NCBI GenBank assembly: GCA_963730305.1
Contig: CAVSRB010000006.1
Coordinates: 1-64,000 of the forward strand
DNA length: 64,000 nucleotides
Reading direction: 5' to 3'
Source: CAMYMQ01 sp963730305
GTDB taxonomy: Bacteria > Pseudomonadota > Alphaproteobacteria > Bin65
Both the position numbers and the translations under genes were made by a program. This document shows positions 1 to 9,947 of this stretch, one piece after another. Each line of letters starts with the position of its first letter. Positions within the stretch are counted from its first letter, which is position 1. Below the pieces are notes generated by a model, which had not been told where the DNA came from, did not search any database, and saw only the letters and a program-made list of their open reading frames with translations.

Positions 1-32
1 GATGCGAGTACTGAGTTTGCCTGCGGCCAATC

Positions 33-1218
33 CTACCGTGAAATCGTCCGCTCCCGATGCGGGCCATAGGCATTCTCGTCGAGCCAGAGGTCGTCTTCGG
101 CGAAGCGGGATGAGCGGAAGGGGTGGAGGTCGAAGGATTGGGGTTCGCCCTTGGTGATCCATTCGGCCAGGCCGAGGCCGATCGCCGGGGCGGTTTTGAA
201 GGATGTGCCGCTGTCGCCGAGCATACAGAACAGGCCCGCGAATGCCGGGATCTGGTCGATGATCGGGCGGCCGTCGGCGCTCATCGTGATGACGCCGGCC
301 CAGCCGCCGCGCATCGTCGAGTGCTCGAAGGCGGGTAGGCGGTGGGAGAGGGCGGCGCGGCATTGCTCGACATAATCGTGATCGACGCCCTCTGCGATGC
401 TGTCCGGGTCTGCCCCATCAACGCCTGACTCCAATCCAACCAAGCGTGCTGTTGGCACCCTCGGGGCGGAACCAGGCTTCCTGCGAATCGTCGATGAAGA
501 CCGGGTGGCGGTGGTCGAAGCCGTAGGGCCAGCGGAAGACGGCGACCTGGACCCTCCTCGGTTCAAGATCGAACTCCAGGCCAAGTGGCGCTAACAGCGC
601 CTGCGCCCAGGGGCCGGGGATCAGGACGACGTTGTCGGCGTGGAACGTGCCGTCGGTCGTCTCGACGCCGGTGATCTTGTCGCCTTCGGCCAGCAGTTTG
701 GTCGCTTCGACACCCTCCCGGACATCGACGCCGAGATCGCGGGCGGCGTTGACGAAGCCGTAGAGCGTCGCGTTCGGGTCGGCGAAGCCGGAATCGGGCT
801 CGTAGGCGGCGCAGGTGATGTCGTCGACCCGCGTTGCCGGTTCGATCTCCAGGATCTCGTCGGTCGTCAGGACGCGCGTGTTGATCCCAAGCGCCTGATG
901 ATCGGCGACGTTGGCACGGAGTTGCTCTTCGTATTCGGGCGCGACGATCTGGAGGAAGCCGGGCGATTCGAAGCCGCAGTCGCCGCCGACGATCTCCGAC
1001 CAGTTGCGGAAGACTTTGAGACTCTCGAAGGCCATGTTGGCTTCGATCGGGTTGGTGTAATGGGTGCGGATCAGCGCGCCGCTCTTGCCGCTGGCTCCTG
1101 CGCCAAGCTGGCGACGTTCCAGCAGGACAACCTTCTTGACTCCGGCTTTGGCGAGAAAGAAGGCGGTGCTTGCGCCATTGACTCCACCTCCGACGACAAC
1201 GACATCGGCCGTATTCAC
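33..1218 (-). CDS. FAD-dependent amino-acid/amine oxidoreductase (DadA/SoxB-like), frame broken near 440
   Basis: Probably oxidises an N-methylated or D-amino acid, or a similar amine, using FAD. The N-terminus carries a Rossmann dinucleotide-binding motif (VVVVGGGVNGAS) followed by a helix and strand ending in LLERR, the ADP-ribose anchor of the DAO family. The C-terminal part has the family's 'GGWAGVITMSADGRPIID' and 'GDSGTSFKTAPAIG' stretches that close the FAD site. The N-terminal frame ends at 418 and the C-terminal half continues in another frame; removing one G near 437-444 restores a continuous protein of about 394 residues, normal for the family. I prefer the GTG at 1218 because TAAGGAT lies 7 nt upstream and it starts directly before the Rossmann strand; an ATG at 1251 is possible. 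The substrate cannot be read from the sequence. The break is probably a sequencing error. Confidence 0.8.
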
Positions 1219-1522
1219 GCTGCTAATCCTTACCGGTTGTGACGACTGCATTCGATACAATGCCGGATGATTCCTCGACCTGCGGTTCCACCGTTTTGCG
1301 GTATCTGCCGCCGATACTAACATGACCGATCGCGATATTCGGGTGACTGATGCTCTGTCTGATCAGTACGTGCGCGGAACATGCTGCTGTGCGAGTCCAT
1401 GGAAGATGGCGGGGCTGTTGATTGCGGTGGATACTGCTGACAAAGTGTGCGTTCGAGTCCGCATATGGTATGTGGGTCTGACGAAGCTTGATGCGAGCGT
1501 CACGCTATGAAAGGCCGAGCGC
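1219..1522. other. Intergenic, divergent promoter region
   Basis: About 300 bases between the leftward oxidoreductase and the rightward DUF389 gene. It must hold both promoters. I see no RNA gene, repeat or convincing protein, only the ribosome-binding sites of the two flanking genes at its ends. Confidence 0.5.
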
Positions 1523-3044
1523 GTGGCTGAGGACGCTGAGCGAAAGTCGTTCTGGGAGCGTGCCAGGACGTCGTTTGCACGACTCTTTGACTGGCGCGAC
1601 GGCGTCTCACGGCGAATCTCTTCGGATCGCCGTGATGAAGTCATCGAGGAGCTCGCCGTCTCCGGCGCCATCTCGCAGGACTACCTCATGCTGGCGATGC
1701 TCAGTTGCATCATCGCCACCTTCGGCCTGGTTCTCAACAGTGGCGCTGTCATCATCGGCGCAATGCTGATCGCCCCGCTGATGTCACCGATTCTGGCGCT
1801 CTCACTCGCACTCGTGCGCGGGGATGCCCGCGGGATGTTGCGGGCTTTTGTGACGTTGCTGGTTGGCGTCGGGGTGGCCATCGGAGTCAGCGCGTTGCTC
1901 GGACGCTTCGTCTCGACGAGCGAGTTCAATTTCCTGACCGAACTTCCGGAAGAAGTGTTGGCTCGCACCTCACCGACGCTCTTTGACCTGACGATTGCCC
2001 TGGCCGGCGGGCTGGCGGCGTCCTATGCCCTGGCACAGCCGCGCCTGTCTCCGACGCTTCCGGGCGTCGCGATTGCGACGGCGTTGATGCCACCGTTGTG
2101 CGTCGTCGGGATCGGTATCTCCCAGGGGCAGGCGGAAGTGCGCGACGGTGCCCTGTTGCTCTTTCTGGCGAACTTCGTCGCCATCGTCTTCTCCAGCGCG
2201 GTCGTCTTTGCGCTGGTCGGCTTTGGCCCGCTCTCGATGCGGCGCCGGCAGGGAGACGATTTCGCGCACCTTTGTGCTGGCCGGTGTCATGCTGGTGCTG
2301 ATCGCTATTCCACTGGTCAATTTCATGGTCACAATCGCTAGCGATGCCCGGGAAAATCAGGTCATTCGATCGACGATCACCAGCCATTTGACCGAACTCA
2401 ACTCCGACGCGAGTCTGGTTAGCTTCGACAAGCGCACCATCGAGGGTGATCTGAGCATCGTGGCGACAGTGCGGACGCCGCGTGACTTGCAGTACGAAGA
2501 GAGTGTCGCCATGCAGCATGAGTTAGCGATCAATCTCAACCGCACGGTCGCGCTCGATCTGCTGATCATTCCGATCACGCGCCTCGAGCCGTTCGTGCCG
2601 CCGACCCAGACGCCGACGCCACCGCCCGGCGCGACGTCGACTCCGACCCCGGGTGCGACCGAAACGCTCGTGCCGACCGCAACCGCGACGCCAACGATCG
2701 TGCCGACAGTGCCCCCGACCTCGACAACAACTCCGACCGTGGCACCAACTCCGACTGCGACACCGTCGCCAACCTCCACAGTTATTCCCAGCCCGACAGC
2801 TGCGCCGACAGCGACCCCGGTCCTCTATTACGCCGTAGGCGCGACGGATGGCGAGGGCGTCAATGTGCGCCGGGAGCCGCGCCTGGATGCACAGCGCATC
2901 ACGGCGCTACGCGATGGTGTGGTCGTGCAACTGACCGGGCGCAACGCCGAGGCGGACGGCTTCGTCTGGCTTGAGGTCGTAACCCCATCCGGACTAGTTG
3001 GATGGATCGCAGACTCATTCCTGATTCCTGTATCAGATGTTTGA
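1523..3044 (+). CDS. DUF389 membrane protein with Thr/Pro linker and C-terminal SH3b domain, frame broken near 2250
   Basis: Integral membrane protein of the DUF389 family, whose function is unknown. The family core is clear: 'GAVIIGAMLIAPLMSPI' near residues 75-90 and 'ALMPPLCVVGIGI' near 190, within several hydrophobic segments. After the membrane part come about 100 soluble residues, a linker of about 75 residues almost entirely Thr, Pro, Ser, Ala and Val, and an SH3b-like domain (NVRREP...GWIADSFL), which in other proteins binds peptidoglycan or cell-surface ligands. The first frame ends at 2341 and the second is open from 2148; one extra base around 2246-2256 explains the shift. The start is the GTG at 1523, with AAAGG at 1510-1514. 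The tail suggests anchoring of the membrane protein to the envelope, which is inference. Confidence 0.8.
2600..2820 (+). repeat. Thr/Pro-rich low-complexity coding repeat
   Basis: Degenerate coding repeat for a Thr-Pro-rich linker between the DUF389 part and the SH3b domain. Units are short and vary at the DNA level (mostly ccgacn and acgccg), so this is protein low complexity rather than a recent tandem array. The same kind of linker occurs in the lipoprotein at 14700-15552. Confidence 0.7.
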
Positions 3045-3272
3045 AGAGCCGCAATAGCTATTATTCGCCTGCCCTAATTCCGGATCGTGTCTGTCGTAGT
3101 GCAGGCAATCGCCTGCGTCCTAAAGGCTCGATTGCCCCGTGACTATGCAGGATATCCAGGGCATACACTCACCATAATGGCGATACGAGCCATCAAAGAT
3201 ATGGGTGTGCATTGATTCAGGAACTAGGCTCGACCGATCTAGCGCAGGATCAAAGCCGGAAAGCCAGGACGG

Positions 3273-4175
3273 GTGCATTTTGTGCTGGTCGCCGTTCTCG
3301 GGCTCAATTTGCTGGTCGCGGTAGCAAAACTCGGCGTCGGCATGCTGGCCGGGTCGCTGGCGATGGTCGCCGATGGGCTGCACTCGCTCCTCGATGGCGC
3401 CTCGAATGTCGTCGCGTCTCATCGGTGTTTCGATAGCGGCACGGCCCGCCGACAGCGATCACCCCTACGGCCACCACCGCTTCGAGATGTTGACGACGCT
3501 GGCGATCGCCGGATTTATGTTGCTGGCGCTCTCCGAAATCGTCGATCAGGCCTGGTCGCGGTTATGGGCGGCAGCGCGCCGGATATCGGCCTGCTGGCCA
3601 TCGCCGTCATGGTCGTCACGCTTGCCATCAACATCGGCGTGACCCTTTGGGAGCGCCGCGAAGCGCAGCAACTCGATAGCCAGGTGCTCCTGGCTGATTC
3701 GCGCCATACGATGTCAGACGTCATGGTTTCCTCGTCTGTGCTCGTCTCGTTCGTCTTTGTGCGGCTGGGATTCGGTCTGGCCGATGTGCTGGTGACTGGC
3801 GTCATCGCGGGCTTTATCGCATACGGAGCCTGGCAGATCGTACGCGATGCCATGATTGCTCTTTCCGACAGCGCGGTCGAAAATGCTGATCGAATAAGAG
3901 AGGCGGCGGTTGCAGTTGAAGGTGTTCAGGGCGCCCACGCGATTCGCAGCCGTGGCGGGGGCGATCGTTACTGGGTCGATCTGCATATTCAGGTTGATCC
4001 GCAGCTGACGGTCGATACGGGCCACGAGATCGCCAGCGAGGTAGCCGAGGCCGTTGAGATGCAGATTGGCCGACCAGTCGACGTTACTGTGCACGTTGAA
4101 CCAGCGACTGATTACCATCTGAACGATATTCGAGATTACGAAAAGACGGACGCCATGCAGGCTTCGGCCGACTAG
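3273..4175 (+). CDS. Cation diffusion facilitator family transporter, two compensating frame breaks
   Basis: Probable inner-membrane exporter of zinc or another divalent metal in exchange for protons. Two H-x3-D metal-site motifs are visible, HSLLD in the second membrane helix and HTMSD in the fifth. The C-terminal cytoplasmic domain (about 80 residues, 'YWVDLHIQVDP') matches the family's dimerisation domain. Between about 3415 and 3565 the family sequence, including the DHPYGHHRFE loop, lies in the next frame, so one extra base near 3415 and one missing base (or two extra) near 3565 are needed. Together they give about 300 residues, the usual length. The start is the GTG at 3273, with GGAAAG about 10 nt upstream. 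The exact metal is unknown. Confidence 0.78.
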   Translation: MHFVLVAVLGLNLLVAVAKLGVGMLAGSLAMVADGLHSLLDGASNVVASHRCFDSGTARRQRSPLRPPPLRDVDDAGDRRIYVAGALRNRRSGLVAVMGGSAPDIGLLAIAVMVVTLAINIGVTLWERREAQQLDSQVLLADSRHTMSDVMVSSSVLVSFVFVRLGFGLADVLVTGVIAGFIAYGAWQIVRDAMIALSDSAVENADRIREAAVAVEGVQGAHAIRSRGGGDRYWVDLHIQVDPQLTVDTGHEIASEVAEAVEMQIGRPVDVTVHVEPATDYHLNDIRDYEKTDAMQASAD

Positions 4176-4397
4176 GCGACCGTCCAGGAGTTCTTTGAGT
4201 CGCGACTTCGGGATGTATCCCTTCTCTCCGCCGCAGCGGAACCGCCCCAGAAGAAGAACGAAATCCTCGGCCGGGGTTCCAGCCTGTCCCTCAGACAGCG
4301 TGATACAGAATCCCGCCTTTCCGCGCAGGTCAGTCTCTTCCAGCTGAGCTTTGGAGACCCGTGCGATCAGTCCGAAATTCGAGACATCGCGATTGAT
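4176..4397 (-). other. Possible unrecognised or broken small coding region
   Basis: Directly after the acetyltransferase stop, the same minus-strand frame stays open for more than 60 codons with coding-like composition ('RVSKAQLEETDLRGKAG', then 'AEDFVLLLGRF'). The next frame carries 'GYIPKSRLKELLDGRL' up to about 4176. This could be a short gene with a frame error, a remnant of a longer one, or non-coding. I do not recognise the family and see no convincing start. Confidence 0.25.
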
Positions 4398-4889
4398 TCA
4401 CAGTTCCAGATCAAAACGCTGTTCGGCCAACACCGGTCCCCACAGCGTCGAAGGTGGAAGTTCCTCGGTTAGCCGGAAACCGGCTCGGTCGTAGAGCGCC
4501 GCTGCCGTGCGGAGTGTATGCACCGTCCAGAGGTAGATTCCGTCGTAGCCCATCTCGCGGGCGAAGTCGATGCACAACTCCAGCAAACGCTTTCCCAATC
4601 CCTGACCTCGGGCGCTCTCGTCGACCAGCAGCCAGCGCAGCTGACATCGATTGCCTTCTCTCGCCAGCAGGCCGATTGATCCGATGATCTCGCCGTCGCG
4701 CTCGGCGATCCAGAGCCGATCTCGCGCTGGATCGTACTGCTTCCCGAACTCGGCCAGCGAGTCGGCGACATAGGCTTCGAAGATGTGGTTGTAACCATTT
4801 TCTCCGCTGTAGATTCGACCGTGGAACAGTGTTACGAGTCCAAGATCGCCGGGCTGCAGATTGTGGCGCACGTTGATCTCTTCGTTCAC
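4398..4889 (-). CDS. GNAT family N-acetyltransferase
   Basis: Transfers an acetyl group from acetyl-CoA to an amine; the acceptor is unknown. The protein is 163 residues, normal for GNAT, with the acetyl-CoA pyrophosphate-binding motif ARGQGLG near residue 95 and the C-terminal 'LYDRAGF' segment that packs on the cofactor. The 'LLVDESARGQGLGKRLL' stretch strongly resembles the MarR-GNAT type in which an acetyltransferase follows a regulator, but no MarR partner is visible here. The start is a GTG at 4889. Confidence 0.85.
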   Translation of the reverse strand: MNEEINVRHNLQPGDLGLVTLFHGRIYSGENGYNHIFEAYVADSLAEFGKQYDPARDRLWIAERDGEIIGSIGLLAREGNRCQLRWLLVDESARGQGLGKRLLELCIDFAREMGYDGIYLWTVHTLRTAAALYDRAGFRLTEELPPSTLWGPVLAEQRFDLEL

Positions 4890-5046
4890 CTATGCCATTC
4901 CCATCTTCGTTTCGATATCTCGCACCGTCGGTGATGACAACGTAGCCCTGGCATGATGCTCTGGCGTTACATGGAGGAGACTGGCGTCGTCTTCTCGCTC
5001 ATCGTGATCCCAAGGGGCTGCTGGAGCAAGCAGTTCACGCATTGTC

Positions 5047-5346
5047 TTAGCTCATCACTCGCAAGACGAAGTAGACAGCCATGCCGCTTGCTATACAGAG
5101 CCAGAGACGGCGAGCCTTGTAGGTCACAAGGGCCGCGACGATAAGCGCTAATACACGAATGCTCATTTCTCCTGACTCGCGTCCGGTCAGACTGAGCGCG
5201 ATCAACGCCGATAGCAGCGCCAGCGGGATGTAGCGCCAGGCGCGTTCCCACTCGCTCGGGATGCGAACTGCGCTCAGAGTAAGCCCGGAAACTCGCAATC
5301 CGAGTGTTCCGACAGCCAGCGCCAGCACTACAACCGGGTGGGTCAC
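5047..5346 (-). CDS. azlD: AzlD-type branched-chain amino acid export subunit
   Basis: Small membrane protein of 99 residues with three or four hydrophobic segments, normal for AzlD. AzlD works with AzlC in the LIV-E type exporter of branched-chain amino acids and analogues. Its GTG start overlaps the azlC stop (GTGA at 5343-5346), so the two are translationally coupled. Confidence 0.8.
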   Translation of the reverse strand: MTHPVVVLALAVGTLGLRVSGLTLSAVRIPSEWERAWRYIPLALLSALIALSLTGRESGEMSIRVLALIVAALVTYKARRLWLCIASGMAVYFVLRVMS

Positions 5347-6101
5347 GTCCGGTTTCCTGATTGGACGCGTCGTCTGGAGATGGTCATGCCCACCACACTG
5401 CCGGTTATGCCTGCTGACAATACAGCGACGCCGATCGGTGCGATCTGCACAATGGCGACCGCGACGAGCGCCGCGGTCAATGTTGTCGCAATCGTTGAGC
5501 GATCGCGGATGAGGGGCACGAGCACGGCCAAAAAGCTCAGAGGGACGACAAAATCGAGGCCGCTCCTGGCAGGATCACCAATCGCGTTCCCGGCTGTAAG
5601 ACCGAGCGCCGTGCCGATGTTCCAACCGAGATACATTGAGAGGCCAGCGCCGATCAGTACGTAGTGACGTAGCGGTTCACGTGCAGCGGCAATGCCGAAC
5701 GCGCCATCGGTCAGGAGAAGCGATAGCTGCATTTTCTGAAAGAGCGTTGGTCGCAGTTGCCGGGCTGCCGCCATCCCGAGCAGTGGAATCTGAGCGTTGA
5801 CGGCCATGACGGTGATGAATGTCGCGACCAGCGTGCTGTCCGAGCCGATGAGTGAAACGGCGGTGATCTGGCCGGCGGCTGTGAACACCGTCAGACTCAT
5901 GAGCTGCGCGTCGAGCGCACCGATGCCGACCGCGCGGGCCGCGACGCCATAGGCGACACCAGAAGGAATCGCTCCCGCCCAGAGTGGCAACATGGCGGTG
6001 AAGCCCTCGCGAAATTCTCGTCGCCAGAGTGCGCTTGTCGATGTATCCAAAGGCTTCGCCGCAGCCACAGCACGCTCTCCCTGTTTCAGGCAAGTCTCCA
6101 T
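5343..6101 (-). CDS. azlC: AzlC-type branched-chain amino acid permease
   Basis: Large subunit of the two-component AzlCD exporter for branched-chain amino acids. The family N-terminus 'REGFTAMLPLWAGAIPSGVAYG' and the 'FTAAGQITAVSLIG' helix are clear, with about six further hydrophobic segments. Starting at the ATG at 6101 gives about 252 residues, the usual size. ATGs at 6164 and 6197 are in frame but add a low-complexity tail that would overlap the divergent regulator. No strong ribosome-binding site separates the choices. Divergent transcription from the XRE gene suggests local control. Confidence 0.8.
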   Translation of the reverse strand: METCLKQGERAVAAAKPLDTSTSALWRREFREGFTAMLPLWAGAIPSGVAYGVAARAVGIGALDAQLMSLTVFTAAGQITAVSLIGSDSTLVATFITVMAVNAQIPLLGMAAARQLRPTLFQKMQLSLLLTDGAFGIAAAREPLRHYVLIGAGLSMYLGWNIGTALGLTAGNAIGDPARSGLDFVVPLSFLAVLVPLIRDRSTIATTLTAALVAVAIVQIAPIGVAVLSAGITGSVVGMTISRRRVQSGNRT

Positions 6102-6157
6102 GGTTGCTATCGTATGGGTTGAGAGGTGCTTCGTCTTCGTGTTCGGAGTCGAATTCG

Positions 6158-6964
6158 GTGTCATCGTCGCACGAGTCAGAGGGGCAGGCCGAAACATCAG
6201 GCGGCCAGAGGTTGAGGCAGCTACGCGAGGAAGCCGGCCACACCCAACTCTGGGTAGAGCTGGAAGCGGGGCTGGGGACCGGCTATCTTCAACGTCTGGA
6301 GTCCGGGCGTGTCGTCCAGCCGGCGAGCGGCACGCTGAGTCGTATTCTCAAAGCGCTCGACGCGACCTACAACGAGCGCCGGACCGTGATGCGCCGCTTT
6401 GGCTACCGCACTCCGACCGATCCCCCGGATGCAGGCGAAATTCGCTGGGCGCGGGAGCTTGCCGCCGAACAGCTTAACGAGTTCCCCTTCCCCGCCTATG
6501 CGCTCGATTGCCTGCATCGACTGGTGACGTGGAACATCGCTGCCGACGGCCTTCTGCACTTGAGCCAGGAGACCACCGGCGACCTTCGTCCAATGCTCGA
6601 ACCCTGGTTTGAAGAGATTTCGTATCTGGGACGTATGATCGTTGATCCTGACGACTTTCTGCCGGCACTTGTCATGGCATTTCGTTATGAGGTGCGCCGT
6701 TTCCGAGAAGAAGCCTGGTCGCAGGCACTGGTCGGGCATATGCGCGCGATCCCGCGCTTCGAACGCTACTGGCGGCAGACTGCTAAGCAAGAATCGGTGC
6801 TTGGCGCGGCACGGGCATTGTTGCCTTTGAGGCTTGACCCGACCGGCGAACAAGTGCTCAGTTTTCGGCTCTCGTCGGAACCTTTCATCGATGATGACAG
6901 ATTCCGGGTCGTCTACTATTTCCCAGACGACCCGGTGACGATGGCACGATTTGCGCGGGTCTAG
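6158..6964 (+). CDS. XRE-family regulator with MmyB-like ligand-binding domain
   Basis: DNA-binding transcription regulator. An N-terminal helix-turn-helix (LRQLREEAGHTQ ... YLQRLESGR) is followed by a PAS-like MmyB domain: 'YALDCLHRLVTWNIAAD' is the characteristic strand and 'EVRRFREEAW' a conserved helix. MmyB-type domains are thought to bind a small lipid-like molecule. I chose the GTG at 6158, with GGAG 9 nt upstream, giving about 268 residues; longer frames add an unlikely tail. It is divergent from azlCD with fewer than 60 bases between starts, so control of azlCD and of itself is likely (inference). Its stop codon overlaps that of the convergent peptidase in the tetranucleotide CTAG at 6961-6964. 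Confidence 0.78.
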   Translation: MSSSHESEGQAETSGGQRLRQLREEAGHTQLWVELEAGLGTGYLQRLESGRVVQPASGTLSRILKALDATYNERRTVMRRFGYRTPTDPPDAGEIRWARELAAEQLNEFPFPAYALDCLHRLVTWNIAADGLLHLSQETTGDLRPMLEPWFEEISYLGRMIVDPDDFLPALVMAFRYEVRRFREEAWSQALVGHMRAIPRFERYWRQTAKQESVLGAARALLPLRLDPTGEQVLSFRLSSEPFIDDDRFRVVYYFPDDPVTMARFARV

Positions 6965-8765
6965 CGCGTCAGTTCATCCAGGCGGTCGACGTACTCGGCC
7001 AGCAGATCGAAAGCTGCCTGGATTGGTCCGGGATCGGTCATGTCGACGCCGGCATCGCGCAAAGCATCGATCTCGAACTTGCTGCTCCCGGCAGACAGGA
7101 ATTCGATGTAGCGCTTTGCAGCCGCCTCGCCCTCGCTCAGAACCTGCTGCGATAGTTCCGCGGCAGCGGAGATGCCGATAGCGTAGTTGTAGACGTAATA
7201 GGCCTGATAGAGGTGAGGGAAACGCGCCCAGGTGATGCCGGTGCGTTCGGGATCGACGGTGACCTCGCCGCCGTACGCTTTCTCGTAAATGGCAGCAAGC
7301 ATGTTGGTCATGCTTTCCGCGGTCAGTGCGCCGCCCTCCTCGATGATTGTATGGCACTGTAACTCGAAGCGCGCCAGGATGGGCATCGTAAAGAAGTAGC
7401 GCATGTAGTTGCCCATGCGTTCTTCGATGATTTCAATCAGGAAGCCGGGATCGTCGACGTCGTTAAGGAGCTTCTTGCCCATCAGCGCCTGGTGCATATT
7501 CGAGGCTGTTTCAGCGACCATCATGCCGTAATCGGTATAGACGTGCGGTTGATGCTCCCAGGCATAGTAGGAGTGCATTGAGTGTCCGAACTCGTGCGCC
7601 AGTGTGCTAACGCTCTGGAAGTCGTCTGTATAGGTCATGCTGATGAAGGGCGCCATCCCTGGCGAGCCACCGCTGAATGCTCCGCCATGTTTGCCGGTGT
7701 TGGAAGATCGGTCGACCCATCTCTCCGCCGCGCCGCGCCGGACAATTTCGACATATTCCTCGCCGAGTGGCTCGAGCGCACTGGCTATCATGTCGATGCC
7801 GCGTTCCCAGGAAATGCGCGTACTTTGCGGGACGAGTGGAGCGGTGATGTCCCACTCGTGCAGCTGGTCAACTCCCAGGATGCGGCGTCGGATCTGGAAA
7901 TAGCGATGCCAGGTGGACATATTCCGCTCGACTGTATCGAGCAGATTGTAGAAGACCGCTTCTGGAATATTGTTCGGTTGCAGTGCCGCTTCAATGGCCG
8001 TGCTGTAGTTGCGCGCGCGGGCGTAGAAGACATCGCTCTTTAACGAACCATTGAGGGATTGGGCCATGGTGTTGCGCACGCCTAGATATGCGTCGGCGCT
8101 GGTGGTCCAGGTCGCTTCGCGGACTGCCCGCGAGGGGCTTTGCAGGAAGACCTGGAGGTTGCCCTGGGTAAGCTGGTGGTTCACGTTCTGGTCGTCAACG
8201 ATGCGGCCCAGATCGAGATCCGCGTTGTCGAGCATGCCGAAGATTCCGTAAAAGGTTCCGGTAATTTCCGTTGAACGAGCCAGTATTTCTTCAACTTCAG
8301 CCGAGCGTGTATGCTCTCGCCGCAGGTCGATGGCGTCGAAATAGTGCTGGAACTGGCCAAGTCCTGGCGCTTCCTGAATGAAGTGGTCGATCTCGTCGCG
8401 CGGAATTGCCAGCAATTCGGGATCGATGAATGAAGCGGAAGCCTGCGCTGATGACCAGATACTACCTGCGCGATTGGCAAGTTCGCTAAAGGTCATATTT
8501 GCCGCATCTTCGGATTGGCGCAGAAAGGCGAAGGTGACGAGTTTATCGACTTCGTAGAAGACCTCGTCGCGAAGATTCAGTGTTGCAAGCATCTCCTGAG
8601 CGATATCGCAAGCGTGCCCTTGCGTTCGGCTAGTACATCGATGCTGTCGGCGATGCGACTGAAGTCGCGGTTCCAGTCACTAACCGACGCATAAACGTTC
8701 TCGATTGCCCAGAGGTGATCGGTGGCGATTTCACTGCGCGGCAACGTCTTTTGTGGATCAGTCAC
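6961..8765 (-). CDS. pepF: M3 family oligoendopeptidase F, frame broken near 8606
   Basis: Cytoplasmic zinc metallopeptidase that degrades short peptides. The zinc site LAHEFGHSMHS lies at about 7575-7600, with the third ligand in 'MMVAETASNMHQ' downstream. The N-terminus (LPRSEIATDHLWAIENVY) is typical of PepF and is in another frame. One missing base at about 8606 joins '...AERKGTLA' to '...MLATLNLRDEVFYEVDKL', giving about 600 residues, the family length. The start is the ATG at 8765. As read, the gene is split. Its neighbours give no pathway. Confidence 0.85.
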
Positions 8766-8816
8766 AGTCGATCTTCCTTATCTTCCTCATTCTCTTCACA
8801 CCGTCAATAGAGTGCC

Positions 8817-9783
8817 TTAATCGGATTCTGAGTCGGGAAGCGGCTTCAGAATCTCTACTGGCACAGCCACGGACGATGTGCGACGGGCTGAATTGGTGAG
8901 CGCGACACCACTCAATATCGCCGTTCCCCCCAGAACGACAAATCTCGTGACCGGCTCATCAAGCAGTATCCACGCAAAGATTACACCAAAGAAGGGTACA
9001 AGGTATACATACACCGCTATCTGGGTTGGTTCCAGTCGGCGCAATGCTCGATACCATACAGTATAGGCGACGACGATGGACAATATGCTGGTCACGAATA
9101 CAGCGAGCCACTCGTTGGCGCCGAACGCTCGAACGTCATCGATCAATGACAGTTGTGCGAACAGAATTGGTAGGAGCGCCACGCCGGCGGTGACTGTCGA
9201 GATGCCGGTAATGATCGTTGGATCGTGGCGCATCATAAGCCGCGTTGACACCAGCGTCGAGATCGTCCAGCTGAGCGGGGCGAGAGCGGTAATGAAGACG
9301 CCGAGCGCGTTTGTTACCGAGAATTCGGCCTGCCCGGAACCAAAGAGCAGAACAATCAGGAAGCCGGAGAATGCCAGCGAGATGCCGCCGAGCTTGCGCG
9401 GACCGAGCCGTTCGCCGAGCAGAAACCGACTGAGAATGGCCATGAATATCGGCGTGCTCGTTGCGATCATGCTGGCGACGGCGGCGCTGAGATAGCTTGT
9501 GCCATAGCTCACGAAGAGCTGGTTGGTGACGACGCCAAAAAAGCCAACGAGTAGCAGCAGTTTCCATTCATCGCGGGTGAAACGCGGAATGAGTTTCCGC
9601 CGAAAGGCAAGGAATCAACGCGAAAACGGTTGCGGCGAAGTAGACCCGTAGCAGCACGACCTTCATCGCGCCAACCTCGTCGATCAGATATTTCATCCCA
9701 ACGAAGTTGCCGCCCCAGATCGCGGCAATAGCAAGCAACGCCAGATTCGTTCCGAGGTTTTGGAATCTGGCGTTGAGGTTCAC
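8817..9783 (-). CDS. EamA/DMT family transporter, frame broken near 9612
   Basis: Integral membrane protein of the drug/metabolite transporter superfamily, with about ten helices in two EamA repeats. Each repeat shows hallmarks: 'AAIWGGNFVGMKYLI' near the start, 'FLLGERLGPRKLGGI' in the first half, and 'YLVPFFGVIFAWILLDEP' in the second. The N-terminal frame (from 9783) passes into the main frame if one base is removed near 9612; the main frame is then open without interruption. The combined length of about 322 residues fits the family. The substrate is unknown. Confidence 0.78.
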
Positions 9784-9947
9784 CTATGATCCTGACGGTA
9801 TGTTCCAACGATCTCCCGCAGCCGGTGGATTGTACCCGCCGGAAAGGGACTCTCGACTCTCAGGCGCGGCTGCGTTCGTCCTGGAAGTGCAGAAACTGGG
9901 CACAGCGCGGGTCGCGAGTGCCGGCTACGTTAGGAATCGATCTCGGA

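Noticed and set aside
1322..1671. Short open frames between the oxidoreductase and the DUF389 gene
   Set aside because: They overlap each other and the real gene start, with no ribosome-binding site or family resemblance.
2357..2779. A Gly/Val-rich minus-strand protein
   Set aside because: It is the antisense reading of the Thr/Pro linker; the repeat composition explains it.
2600..2820. Possible CRISPR-like or tandem repeat
   Set aside because: The repeat units are short, irregular codon-level repeats in a coding frame, with no constant spacers.
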